Shown in pieces: positions 53,829 through 62,778 of a stretch of 64,000 nt of DNA. The position numbers and the translations under genes were made by a program. The notes beneath the pieces were generated by a model, which was given only the letters and a program-made list of their open reading frames with translations, was not told the origin of the DNA and ran no database searches. The DNA comes from CBDDHT01 sp965227905 (GTDB lineage: Bacteria > Pseudomonadota > Alphaproteobacteria > Rhizobiales > Methyloligellaceae): the NCBI GenBank assembly GCA_965227905.1, contig OZ245780.1, positions 496,001-560,000 of the forward strand, given 5' to 3'. The stretch's first letter is position 1, and each line of letters opens with the position of its first letter.

Positions 53829-54836
53829 ATGGTGAGTGAGGCTGAGGCCACGATTGATCAGGCGCCAGTGGATGGCGCAACATCCGTTATATTATCGCGT
53901 TGCTTCGCCTGGGGCAGTGTCGCGGCAATGCTCGCTTTTCTCATCAACAACTATCTCACGAACTGGCGCGGCTGGCCGGGGCCGACGACGGTTTTCAGCG
54001 GCGAAATGAACGCTTTGGCGTCGATCCAGCTGGCCATTTATCTCGGAGCATTCTTCATTGCCGTCGGCTATGTCATGCGAACGCGCGAGAAACCGCTGCG
54101 TCCTGACAGCATGGTGATCTACGGCATTACGAACTACATCATTCGCGCTGCATTCTGGGCCGTCTTCCTGCTCGGTGTCACCGACGCCGTCGTTTCGTTC
54201 CTGCGGGTAGAAGGCTTCCTGCCGGATCTGGTGGGACAGGCCATGACCACGGATCTTGGGCGTTCGCAATTCCGCGGGCTCTACGTTCACTTTCCCTGTG
54301 TTGGCCTGGCATTATTGATTGCCGCATTCACGCGCGGTCTTGCCTTTTATTGGCTGGCCCTGCTTGTCGTGGTTGCACAGCTGCTGATCGTCTTTACCCG
54401 GTTCGTATTCTCATACGAGCAGGCATTTATGGGCGATCTCGTCCGCTTCTGGTACGCCGCGCTGTTCCTGTTCGCAAGTGCCTATACGCTCTTCGACGAA
54501 GGCCATGTGCGCGTTGATGTCCTCTACTCCGGTTTTCAGGACCGCACGAAGGGGCTGATGAACGCGATCGGCTGCATTCTGCTTGGTATGTCACTGTGCT
54601 GGGTCATCGTCATTTATGGGATGAGTAGCAGCACCACGATCATCAACAGCCCATTGCTCAGCTTCGAAGTGACCCAAACTGGTTTCGGCATGTATGTGAA
54701 ATACTGGATGGCGGGTTTCCTGGGAATATTTGCCATATCTATGCTGCTGCAATTCTCCGGATACTTCCTCGAGTCCGTCGCCGATTATCGTGGCGAACCC
54801 GGCAAAAGAAAAATCGACGGCGAAATCGCGCACTGA
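53829..54836 (+). CDS. dctQ: TRAP transporter small permease (DctQ), long form
   Basis: The 335-residue protein is roughly twice the usual DctQ length (about 160-200). Residues about 20-190 form a first block of four helices. The second block (VVVAQLLIVFTRFVFSYEQA, LYSGFQDRTKGLMNAIGCIL) has the canonical DctQ DVLY motif. GGGGGGA lies before the ATG at 53829. Long DctQ subunits occur with TakP-type binding proteins. It is nine bases upstream of dctM. Confidence 0.82.
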   Translation: MVSEAEATIDQAPVDGATSVILSRCFAWGSVAAMLAFLINNYLTNWRGWPGPTTVFSGEMNALASIQLAIYLGAFFIAVGYVMRTREKPLRPDSMVIYGITNYIIRAAFWAVFLLGVTDAVVSFLRVEGFLPDLVGQAMTTDLGRSQFRGLYVHFPCVGLALLIAAFTRGLAFYWLALLVVVAQLLIVFTRFVFSYEQAFMGDLVRFWYAALFLFASAYTLFDEGHVRVDVLYSGFQDRTKGLMNAIGCILLGMSLCWVIVIYGMSSSTTIINSPLLSFEVTQTGFGMYVKYWMAGFLGIFAISMLLQFSGYFLESVADYRGEPGKRKIDGEIAH

Positions 54837-54845
54837 GGCGGATCC

Positions 54846-57509
54846 ATGGAACTCTTTTTTCTTTTCCTCCTCGTCGTGTTGATGGCTACAGCCCTCGGCT
54901 CGGGTTTTCCTGTTGCTTTTGCTCTGCCCGGTTCGGCAATCATCACGATCGGACTTGCAGCCTTTTTCGGATGGCTCTTCGCGGGTAGTCCCGACGCCTA
55001 CTTCGCGCATGGCGGTCCATCGGAGTGGCTCAATTCCGGGGTCACCAACTTTCGCGACGTCTATTGGGTTGCCGAGCGCGACACGCTGATAGCGATCCCC
55101 TTATTCATCTTTATGGGCATCATGCTGCAGCGCTCCAGGATCGCTGAGGATCTGCTGATCACGATGGCGCAGCTTTTCGGCCCGATTCGCGGCGGTCTCG
55201 GCATCTCGGTCGTTGTCGTGGGCGCTTTGCTGGCGGCGACGACCGGCATTGTCGGGGCAACGGTGGTCGCCATGGGCCTCATTTCGCTGCCCGCAATGCT
55301 GCGCAACAATTATTCTCATCCTCTGGCGACGGGGACCATTGCCGCATCCGGAACGCTGGGCCAGATCATTCCGCCCTCGATCGTCCTCATTATTCTTGCC
55401 GACCAGCTCGCAAGTGCGACCGATCAGGCGAGTAGTGCACGCAAGGCGCTTTACAAGGCATCGACCGGGGAGATCTCGATGCCCTCTCAGTTCGATGTCG
55501 CGTCCACAAGCGCGGGAGAGATGTTCCTTGGCGCGTTTATTCCAGGTCTCATTCTTGTTGGCGTCTATATTGTGTTCATTGCTGTGCTCGCGCTTCTGCG
55601 GCCACAATCCGCACCGGTGGTTCCCTATGAAGGCAAATATGACTGGCAGTTTGCTGGCCGGGTCTTTCTGTCTCTCGTGCCGCCACTCGCTCTGATCTTT
55701 GTCGTCCTCGGGTCCATCATCATGGGCATCGCCACGGTCAATCAGGCCGGAGCGATCGGTGCAGCCGGTGCCTTGATCATGTCGGGTTACCGGTTGCGTG
55801 AAGGGCACAGGCGGACTTATTGGCCAGCGATCCTGGCGATCGTGTCGGTAGTCGCGATCATTACGGTTACCCAGCTTCATCCGGTCAATATCAAGAATAT
55901 CTCGACGGCCGCCGATCAGATCTATGTCACTGCTGCCCTCATTGCCGTCACCGGACTGACAATTGCGCTCATCTGGAGCGGATGGCGCGCAATGAAGATC
56001 GAAAACACGCTCGCCAGCGTCATGATCGAGACCGCCAAGACGACATCGCTGGTCTTTATCATTCTACTCGGCGCCGCAATGCTAACCGCAGCCTTTCGCG
56101 GATTCGGTGGTGAGGAGTTGGTAAAGCACTTCCTGAGCGGATTGCCTGGCGGTTTCTGGGGTCAGTTCGTTATCGTCATGCTGGTGATCTTCGTGCTCGG
56201 CTTCTTCCTCGATTTCATCGAAATCGCCGTTGTGGTCGTCCCGATCGTGGCACCGATTCTGCTTGCCGATCCGGGCGCGAATGTCAGTGCCGTGTGGCTC
56301 GGCGTGATGATCGGCCTCAACATCCAAACGTCGTTTCTGACGCCGCCCTTCGGGTTCGCACTCTTCTATCTGCGCGGTGTCGCCCCGGCGGCGGTCAAGA
56401 CGATCTCCATGTACAAGGGCGTTATCGCGTTCATCTGCATGCAGCTTCTGGTGTTGGGAATCGTGGCGTACAATCCACCACTCGTGAACTATCTGCCGCA
56501 GCGGGTCATCCTGACCGCCGAAACGGCTCCGCCGCCACTTAATCCGAAGTTACAGCAATGTGTCGAAGGGCTGGTCTTTGAAAAATACCAGACAAATGGC
56601 AACGCGATCCGGGCGGCTATTACCGAAGTGAAGAATATCGATTATTCGATGCTTCCCAAGAAAACTCAGAAATCCGTCACGGGCAGCTTCGAGAATGCCG
56701 AGAAGACCTTTGCCTTGGTAGACGATATCAAGAAAGCCGAAGCCGACATTGAAGCGGCTTCCGGCGCCTACCGGCCCCTGCATAGGAAAGTGCGCGAGAT
56801 CGAGGCTCGTATCCTGGCGATAGACAATGACGTGCGGCAGTCGAAGATCGATGCCCGGCGTACGTCCGGCACAGACGATAGGGCCAAGCGGGCCAAGGCA
56901 AAAATTGAAGCGCATATCGCCGAGCTGGAAGCCGAAAAGAAAGCGATCCAAGCCAATATCCCTGCTGCATGGGCTGAAGAGCGCAAGAAATTCGTGGTGC
57001 TTCTCAAGGCAGACAAGAAGGCGCGCTCCCTGTATCGCCGCAATGTGGATGAGGCCTACGAGCCGATCAAAGAAATAACGGCCATACTCGCCGCTACCGA
57101 CGCCTACGCGGCTCTCAAGCCAGAGATCGAAGGGCTACGATCGATCATCGATAGTTCACCCTTCGAAGAGGCTGCAGCGAAGGTTGCTGCCGTTCGCTCC
57201 AATGCCGGCAGTGTGGCCGGTGCGCGCAAGACACGCTCGGCGCTTGCGAAAGTACGCCGGGCATTGCGAGGCCGATCGCCCGACAAGGAGAAGGCACAGG
57301 AACTTCTCGATAAGACTCTTGCCGACTTCGACGCGGAACTCACATGGCGAAAAGCTGCGTCGGCAGAAGTCCTTCCAAAGCTGTCCGCCTATGAAGAAAA
57401 GGTCCGGAACACGATTGGCCTCAGGCAGCAACCGCGACTGCCCAAGACTTATGCCATCGACATGGCAAGCTGCCTGGCCAACCATCGGGATGTTTCGCTG
57501 CAGTTCTAG
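54846..57509 (+). CDS. dctM: TRAP transporter large permease (DctM) with a long C-terminal coiled-coil extension
   Basis: The 887-residue protein begins with a DctM permease core of about 540 residues. It contains GGLGISVVVVGALLAATTGI, GTLGQIIPPSIVLIILADQ and FLTPPFGFALFYLRGVAP. From about residue 550 it continues for about 335 residues without membrane segments. This tail is charged and helical (AKRAKAKIEAHIAELEAEKK, AEERKKFVVLLKADKKARSL) and likely forms a coiled coil. Ordinary DctM is about 425-450 residues. The tail may be a regulatory or periplasmic/cytoplasmic interaction domain; its side of the membrane is not known. Confidence 0.85.
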   Translation: MELFFLFLLVVLMATALGSGFPVAFALPGSAIITIGLAAFFGWLFAGSPDAYFAHGGPSEWLNSGVTNFRDVYWVAERDTLIAIPLFIFMGIMLQRSRIAEDLLITMAQLFGPIRGGLGISVVVVGALLAATTGIVGATVVAMGLISLPAMLRNNYSHPLATGTIAASGTLGQIIPPSIVLIILADQLASATDQASSARKALYKASTGEISMPSQFDVASTSAGEMFLGAFIPGLILVGVYIVFIAVLALLRPQSAPVVPYEGKYDWQFAGRVFLSLVPPLALIFVVLGSIIMGIATVNQAGAIGAAGALIMSGYRLREGHRRTYWPAILAIVSVVAIITVTQLHPVNIKNISTAADQIYVTAALIAVTGLTIALIWSGWRAMKIENTLASVMIETAKTTSLVFIILLGAAMLTAAFRGFGGEELVKHFLSGLPGGFWGQFVIVMLVIFVLGFFLDFIEIAVVVVPIVAPILLADPGANVSAVWLGVMIGLNIQTSFLTPPFGFALFYLRGVAPAAVKTISMYKGVIAFICMQLLVLGIVAYNPPLVNYLPQRVILTAETAPPPLNPKLQQCVEGLVFEKYQTNGNAIRAAITEVKNIDYSMLPKKTQKSVTGSFENAEKTFALVDDIKKAEADIEAASGAYRPLHRKVREIEARILAIDNDVRQSKIDARRTSGTDDRAKRAKAKIEAHIAELEAEKKAIQANIPAAWAEERKKFVVLLKADKKARSLYRRNVDEAYEPIKEITAILAATDAYAALKPEIEGLRSIIDSSPFEEAAAKVAAVRSNAGSVAGARKTRSALAKVRRALRGRSPDKEKAQELLDKTLADFDAELTWRKAASAEVLPKLSAYEEKVRNTIGLRQQPRLPKTYAIDMASCLANHRDVSLQF

Positions 57510-57528
57510 CGGTCGAGGCAGTGCTGAT

Positions 57529-57884
57529 GGTGCTGTCCGTTTGGATGATGTCGTGTTTTTGAGATTTGGTTCTTTTCGCTCACGGCTATTCCGCGCTGGT
57601 GCGCGGGCCTCCGCGGGGGCGGCCTGACCGGCCGGCGCGCGGTCGCGCTTGCCGCGCCACTAAGGCGCGGTTGTCTCGGACCCATCGGAAACAGTGCCGT
57701 ATAGCACCAGCCATACGATATGCTCTCTCATAGAACCACGAATCCCCGAGCGACCAGCGAGGCAAGGCCAAGCGGCCGCCGGCCGGTCAGGCCGCCCCCG
57801 CGGAGGCCCGCGCACCAGCGCGGAATAGCCGTGAGCGATACAGACTCAGATTTTGCAGCAAGCCCCATGCTGCCGGACAGCACC
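57529..57884. repeat. Dispersed palindromic element, copy A
   Basis: This 356-bp element begins with GGTGCTGTCCG and ends with CGGACAGCACC. Its 60-base inner arms (57577-57636 and 57778-57837) are perfect inverted repeats. An inner hairpin, CCGCGCC-ACTAA-GGCGCGG, lies just inside the left arm. It shares architecture and most arm sequence with copy B at 62.8 kb. It lies between convergent genes, where it could act as a transcription terminator. No transposase is present. Confidence 0.8.
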
Positions 57885-57971
57885 AAGCGGCGCCCAAGAT
57901 TGAGCATGCGATCAAGAACTACCGCGCGGCGAACGCGTGCCGCCCAAAGAGCAAGCAAGAAATGTCAGGAG

Positions 57972-59126
57972 TCAGGCGAGCGCGACCTGTTGGGCCGAGC
58001 GCAATTCATCCTTCTTCGACCGTTGCGTCTCGTTCGACTTGCTCTCCGTTCCGGGTTGATTCGACCCATCGCGTGTCTGCCAATAACGCATGGTGCGTTG
58101 TGCTTCGGGAATAGAGAGCTTTTCGTAGGTCCGAATGAGATGAACGATTTCGTTGAGTTGCGATGCGACGCCGGTTAGTGGAGAAAGAGCAAGGGTCTTG
58201 AACGTGGCTGTCGAGAAACCTGCAGCGCGACAAGCAATCAGAAGGGCTTGGCCCGACTTGTCTGTAACGACGCGTTGAACGGCTTTTTCCTCGATTTTTA
58301 AGAGAGCGGCGAGCCCCAGGAGGAACTCCATCGGCTTTTTCTCGGTCGCCATCTCGACGAGGGCGTCTTCATCAAGCCTGCCTCTGCGTTCAAGGTTCTT
58401 GATATAAGCTTCAGCGGAGGTTTCCGGGCTCTCTTCGATGCTCTCGCGCATCGTGCCGATAATGTTGTCCAGATACTCAATATCGGTGTCGGTCATCCGA
58501 TCGAGTATCAGGTCCCTGATTTTCTCAGATACGTGCTCGAGGAGTCCAATGACAATTTCCCGGGGCACGTCCTTGCGGTCGATGAGTGCCAATTGCAGGG
58601 GTTCGGACTTGATCGCACGGTCGGCGACATTCTTTACCGTCTCGGCATCGATCTCAGCCGTTTCGTTTCCGAGGAGGCCCTCGACGACATAGTCTTTTCC
58701 AAGGCCTTCAAGAACCGCTGAGAGGCGAGCGCTGATATCGGTCCTTTTGGTAATTGCATGCAAGTGATCTTGGCTGCAATTCTGGGAGACGGCGATGAGA
58801 TCATCCTCCGTCAGTGCCGGGCTCCGCTCCAATACGGGTCGCGCAACATAGATTTCGTCATTCGCCAGTCGGCAAACCAGACCGTTCGGTGCATCTGCTT
58901 CTGCTGCGATACGCCGTGCGAGCTCTTCTCTGACCTGCATCTCCAGATCATAGGCGAGCTTCTCCATGATGTCCCCGAAGAGACATCGTTGTTGCTCGGT
59001 GTAAGATCCTGGTTCTTCAAGAAAAACATCGGTGATCCGACGCAGAAGCGCGCGCCGGCTCTCACGATCCTTTGCACCGTGAGCGACGTCGCAAAGTTCG
59101 TTCAGCGCAGACAATGGATCGGCCAT
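57972..59126 (-). CDS. DUF2336 domain protein
   Basis: The 384-residue soluble helical protein matches DUF2336, a largely alphaproteobacterial family. Features are LARRIAAEADAPNGLVCRLANDEI, ISARLSAVLEGLG, VPREIVIGLLEHVSEKIRDLIL and a polar tail (from about residue 355). It is built of HEAT-like helical pairs. No signal peptide or catalytic site is seen. The ATG at 59126 is preferred to GTG 59138. It lies convergent with dctM, with palindrome copy A between them. Confidence 0.82.
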   Translation of the reverse strand: MADPLSALNELCDVAHGAKDRESRRALLRRITDVFLEEPGSYTEQQRCLFGDIMEKLAYDLEMQVREELARRIAAEADAPNGLVCRLANDEIYVARPVLERSPALTEDDLIAVSQNCSQDHLHAITKRTDISARLSAVLEGLGKDYVVEGLLGNETAEIDAETVKNVADRAIKSEPLQLALIDRKDVPREIVIGLLEHVSEKIRDLILDRMTDTDIEYLDNIIGTMRESIEESPETSAEAYIKNLERRGRLDEDALVEMATEKKPMEFLLGLAALLKIEEKAVQRVVTDKSGQALLIACRAAGFSTATFKTLALSPLTGVASQLNEIVHLIRTYEKLSIPEAQRTMRYWQTRDGSNQPGTESKSNETQRSKKDELRSAQQVALA

Positions 59127-59246
59127 TTTGAATTGCACACGTGCAGTAAACGATGAGATGCGAAGTATGGAGCATGACGTCTCAGTGTTAAGGAGGCGTA
59201 ACCATTTTGGTAGCGTTACCTTGCCCGCACATCGACAGTAAGAGGT

Positions 59247-59819
59247 TCAGTCGTGCAATTCCGAGCGAACATAGAGGATTGTGCCTATCTCCGAGGTAAT
59301 TGGAAGATGAGGGATCTTCGGCGGAGCGGCATGATAGTCACCGGCAGCAAAGCGTGCGGTACCGATGATCATTTCGCCTTCGAGAACCAGGCATTCCTCG
59401 GTTTTGGTATGGCCGTGCGCCGGGCATACAGCACCCGGATCAATTCGTAGGAGATAGCTTTCGGCGCTCTCCTCCTTGTCTACGAGCAATACTTTCTTGA
59501 ACACACCGTCAAACAATTCTTCCCACTCGCCGTCGTTGGCCCGGATCGTTATTGAGCCTGGCGGTGGATCTCCGGCAATTGCAGCTTCGATGGCAGCAAA
59601 GCTCTGCTTGCTCGGCTCGACGGGTTCAATTCTGTCAGCCAGATCCTGCAAATGATCCTGCCAGAAGGCGACACGCTGTCGCATTTCCGCATCGTGCTCG
59701 AGCGCCGCGTCGACAGCCTCGCGAGCATCGCGGTCGAGCAAGCCAAGCACATAGTCGGAAGCTTGTTCGTCCTTTGGGTCTGCGAACGCGCCATTGTTGT
59801 TATCGGTTTTGTTGTTCAT
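59247..59819 (-). CDS. Cupin-containing anti-sigma factor (ChrR-like)
   Basis: The 190-residue protein has an N-terminal anti-sigma-like domain (QASDYVLGLLDRDAREAVDA, RQRVAFWQDHLQDLADRIEP), then a cupin of about 90 residues with CPAHGHTKTEECLVLEGEMI, in which His and Glu residues can bind zinc. The start ATG overlaps the sigma gene stop by four bases, the standard arrangement for a cognate pair. It probably sequesters the sigma factor until a signal releases it. There is no transmembrane segment, unlike RskA. Confidence 0.85.
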   Translation of the reverse strand: MNNKTDNNNGAFADPKDEQASDYVLGLLDRDAREAVDAALEHDAEMRQRVAFWQDHLQDLADRIEPVEPSKQSFAAIEAAIAGDPPPGSITIRANDGEWEELFDGVFKKVLLVDKEESAESYLLRIDPGAVCPAHGHTKTEECLVLEGEMIIGTARFAAGDYHAAPPKIPHLPITSEIGTILYVRSELHD

Positions 59820-60448
59820 TGCTCGAGACAACTCCTCAAATCCGCCAGTCCGCGTCGTAGGTCACTCTTGACTGTTCCAAGCGGTGTGTCTGTGCGTCGA
59901 GAAAGCTCCTCATGCGTTAGTCCATAATAGAATGCGAGCGCGATCATCGTCCGTTGCTTCGATTTGAGCCCCTCCATGCAACGCTCTATCGACTGCGAGT
60001 CGACAATAGATGCCTCGTTGGTTGCCTGTGTGGTCGAATAGGGTTCAAGTTCCGCACTTGTGCCAACGGCGACCTCGCGTGATCCGCCCACGAGCCTCAA
60101 GCGATCGATGGCACGATGGCGCACAAGCGTCGTCAGCCATGCCATACCGTGGCCGGAATCGGGTTTGTAGAGCTTTGCCTTCTGCCAAATTGTCAGAAAA
60201 GCTTCCTGCAAAACCTCTTCGGCAAGTTCTCGCTCTCCGAGCATCCGGCAGGCAATGCCGAGAAGCCGATGGCTGGTTAACCGGTAAAGCTCGGCGAACG
60301 CAGAACGGTCACCAGCCGCTGTTGCGGCAAGCAATGGAGCGATCGGGTCGGCTTCGCACGGCGAACTTTTCGGCGGCGCGCTGCCGGCTTGTGGCTCGAC
60401 CATATACGGAGCCTCATAGTCAAATTGAACGGCGTGCAACGCTACCAT
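59816..60448 (-). CDS. ECF RNA polymerase sigma factor
   Basis: The 210-residue ECF sigma has region 2 (AFAELYRLTSHRLLGIACRM, AEEVLQEAFLTIW) and region 4 (QRTMIALAFYYGLTHEELSR, LGTVKSDLRRGLADLR). The ATG at 60448 follows AGGAG at ten bases; a longer frame has no site. The linkage to a fasciclin gene, and to cytochrome b and molybdopterin genes, recalls the SigK/ECF19 loci in mycobacteria; that link is inferred from context. Confidence 0.88.
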   Translation of the reverse strand: MVALHAVQFDYEAPYMVEPQAGSAPPKSSPCEADPIAPLLAATAAGDRSAFAELYRLTSHRLLGIACRMLGERELAEEVLQEAFLTIWQKAKLYKPDSGHGMAWLTTLVRHRAIDRLRLVGGSREVAVGTSAELEPYSTTQATNEASIVDSQSIERCMEGLKSKQRTMIALAFYYGLTHEELSRRTDTPLGTVKSDLRRGLADLRSCLEQ

Positions 60449-60706
60449 GGCGTTTTGTCTCCTGACCAGTTCTGCAGACAGACTATTCCGCCCGGCATAA
60501 CGGGTAGAGGCGCTCACTTGGATGCAAGAAAAGTGATGTCGCGTCATCACAAGTGTTTGTCCGGTTACATCGCATCCGAATAAGGCGTCCTCCCCGTAAT
60601 TGGGTCCGAGTGTGCAGAACATGCTCGCTAATCCGAGCGGAGGGCTCACCATTCCGGAGAGGCCCGCAAGCTTTCATCGAAACCGAATAGACAAGGAAAC
60701 AAGACC

Positions 60707-61267
60707 ATGAAGACATCATTCAAAGTTGCCATGAGCGGCATTGCTCTCGCCACAGCCGTTGCAATCGCAACTCCAGCTATCGCCGCCGTTACAGTTGGCG
60801 GTCAGCCCATGTATCAGAGCAAGAACATCGTCCAGAACGCCGTCAATTCCGCAGACCACACGACACTCGTCGCCGCAGTGAAAGCAGCGGGTTTGGTCGA
60901 GACGCTGAGCGGCAAAGGTCCGTTCACAGTGTTCGCTCCGATCAACAGCGCCTTCACGGCTCTTCCCGAAGGAACGGTCGAAACGTTGCTGAAGCCTGAA
61001 AACAAAGGCCAGCTCACGAAGGTTCTCACCTATCACGTTGTGCCGGGTCGTCTGACCTTCGTGCAACTCAAGAAGATGGTGAAGAAGGGCAAAGGTCGTG
61101 CGACGCTGAAGACTGCGGCCGGTGGCCGTCTGACGGCTGAGCTCAATGGCCCGAACAACATCGTCATCAAAGACGAAAAGGGCGGTGCAGCCAACATCAA
61201 TGTCTATGACGTTCTGCAGTCGAACGGCGTCATCCACTCCGTCGATAAGGTGCTGTTGCCGAAGTAA
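60707..61267 (+). CDS. Exported fasciclin-domain protein
   Basis: The 186-residue protein has a signal peptide ending ATPAIA and one fasciclin (FAS1) domain. The domain has the H1 and H2 regions GPFTVFAPINSAFTALPEGT and NINVYDVLQSNGVIHSVDKV. AAGGA precedes the ATG. It is divergent from the sigma gene and is the likely first target of that sigma. FAS1 proteins act in adhesion or protein interaction at the cell surface. Confidence 0.93.
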   Translation: MKTSFKVAMSGIALATAVAIATPAIAAVTVGGQPMYQSKNIVQNAVNSADHTTLVAAVKAAGLVETLSGKGPFTVFAPINSAFTALPEGTVETLLKPENKGQLTKVLTYHVVPGRLTFVQLKKMVKKGKGRATLKTAAGGRLTAELNGPNNIVIKDEKGGAANINVYDVLQSNGVIHSVDKVLLPK

Positions 61268-61283
61268 CGGTCCGTACCCTGAG

Positions 61284-61317
61284 CCGGGAGGAGGTCTTTC
61301 TCCTCGCCTCCTCCCGG
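61284..61317 (+). terminator. Hairpin between the fasciclin and cytochrome b genes
   Basis: A perfect 11-bp stem, CCGGGAGGAGG with CCTCCTCCCGG, closes a 12-base loop 17 bases after the fasciclin stop. There is no long U-run. Partial termination or message stabilisation would let the fasciclin protein be made in excess of the membrane genes. Confidence 0.55.
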
Positions 61318-61345
61318 TACCGATCATTTGTGAAGGATCCGACCC

Positions 61346-61951
61346 ATGTCCCTCTCTGCTCGTGTTGCCCCCGTTCTTCACCCGCGGGTCATTCGAATAA
61401 CCCATTGGGTGAACGCAGCCGCCATGCTGATCATGATCATGAGTGGCTGGCAGATCTACAACGCTGCACCGATCTTCCCATTCCTGTTCCCGCAGTCGAT
61501 TACGATCGGCGGTTGGCTGGGCGGCGCTCTGCTTTGGCATTTTGCGGCCATGTGGGTCTTGATGGCGAACTTCGCACTCTACTGTGCTTATGGACTTTTC
61601 AGCGGACGTTTCCGTTCCAAGTTCTGGCCCATTCGTCGCGCTGACCTCATGACGGATCTGCGTTCTGCCTTAGCTGGGCGGTTGGTGCACGAAGACCTCT
61701 CAACATACAACGCGATCCAAAAGCTGCTCTATGCCGGTGTCATCGGCGCTATTGCGCTGGCTATCCTGTCTGGGTTCGCGCTTTGGAAGCCAGTGCAGTT
61801 GCAAATGCTCACAAATCTCTTTGGCGGTTTTCAAGGTGCGCGCCTGGTCCATTTCCTCGCGATGGCAGCCATCACGGGTTTCCTGTTGGTCCACGTGGCG
61901 ATGGCGCTTCTCGTTCCCAAAACACTTCGTGCCATGACGCGCGGATATTGA
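61346..61951 (+). CDS. Cytochrome b561-family membrane protein
   Basis: The 201-residue protein has about four helices with haem-ligand histidines in IRITHWVNAAAML, LLWHFAAMW, GARLVHFLAM and GFLLVHVAMALL. The arrangement fits the cytochrome b561/YedZ-like group that delivers electrons to periplasmic molybdoenzymes. AAGGA precedes the ATG. The molybdopterin oxidoreductase gene starts 15 bases later, so the pair likely forms one redox system. Confidence 0.88.
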   Translation: MSLSARVAPVLHPRVIRITHWVNAAAMLIMIMSGWQIYNAAPIFPFLFPQSITIGGWLGGALLWHFAAMWVLMANFALYCAYGLFSGRFRSKFWPIRRADLMTDLRSALAGRLVHEDLSTYNAIQKLLYAGVIGAIALAILSGFALWKPVQLQMLTNLFGGFQGARLVHFLAMAAITGFLLVHVAMALLVPKTLRAMTRGY

Positions 61952-61966
61952 AGGAGGAACTGATCG

Positions 61967-62740
61967 ATGGCACGTTTTTTCAAAATCCCGGGCGTCGACC
62001 ATGACCTCTTGGTCAAGGATGCAACCCGGCGCATGACACCAATGTCTCGTCGTGCGTTCTTGCGGGGCACTGGCAGCGTTGGCGCTCTCATGCTTCTCAC
62101 AGGATGCGATGTGATCGATGGGCAGTCGGCCGAAAATCTTCTGCGTTCCGTTTCGCGCTTCAATGATGAAGTACAGGCAACATTGTTCAATCCGGGAAGG
62201 CTAGCGCCTGAATTCAGCGAACGGGAAATTACACGCCCGTTTCCATTCAACGCCTTCTATCCAAAAGAGGATGCTCCAGAGGTTGAGCCGGGCGAATGGC
62301 AACTTGCGCTCGGTGGGCGCATCGCCGACAAGAGACCATGGAGTCTGGGTCAGTTGCGTGCTCTCGACTTCAAGACGCAGATCACCCGGCACATCTGTAT
62401 CGAAGGGTGGAGCGCAATTGGAAAGTGGAGCGGACCTCGTCTATCCGAATTCCTGAAAAGGGTCGGTGCCGATATGGACGCCAAATATGTTTTCTTTCGC
62501 TGCGAGGATCGCTATTCGACCAGCCTCGATATGGCCACGGCACTGCATCCGCAGACACAGATCACGCTTGCGTTCGATGGAAAGACACTGCCGCGTATCT
62601 ATGGGTATCCCTTAAAGGTTCACGTTCCGACGAAACTTGGTTTCAAGAACCCGAAGCATGTGAACGAGCTCATTGTCACGAATGATTATCCGGGCGGTTT
62701 CTGGGAAGACCAGGGATACAACTGGTTTAGTGGTTTGTGA
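61967..62740 (+). CDS. Molybdopterin-dependent oxidoreductase (sulfite-oxidase fold)
   Basis: The 257-residue protein has a twin-arginine leader (SRRAFLRGTG, residues 27-36) followed by LTGC, a possible lipobox at Cys47. The catalytic domain is of sulfite-oxidase/MsrP type with the Mo-binding Cys144 in RHICIEGWSAIGKWSG and the end motif PGGFWEDQGYNWF. It is smaller than MsrP (about 330) and lacks a dimerisation domain. Substrate unknown; methionine sulfoxide is one candidate. GGAGG precedes the start. Confidence 0.88.
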   Translation: MARFFKIPGVDHDLLVKDATRRMTPMSRRAFLRGTGSVGALMLLTGCDVIDGQSAENLLRSVSRFNDEVQATLFNPGRLAPEFSEREITRPFPFNAFYPKEDAPEVEPGEWQLALGGRIADKRPWSLGQLRALDFKTQITRHICIEGWSAIGKWSGPRLSEFLKRVGADMDAKYVFFRCEDRYSTSLDMATALHPQTQITLAFDGKTLPRIYGYPLKVHVPTKLGFKNPKHVNELIVTNDYPGGFWEDQGYNWFSGL

Positions 62741-62778
62741 TTTGGATTGTTTCGCTCGCTGCCACTCTGTATCTGGCC

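Noticed and set aside
57586..57771. Minus-strand open frame inside palindrome copy A, and its relative at 62727-63023
   Set aside because: The similarity of the two frames follows from the repeat itself; there is no ribosome site and the arms dominate the sequence.
60576..60689. CCGAATA at 60576 and 60683 as an ECF promoter motif
   Set aside because: The second copy lies too close to the fasciclin ATG to be a -35, and two short matches are not enough to support a promoter.
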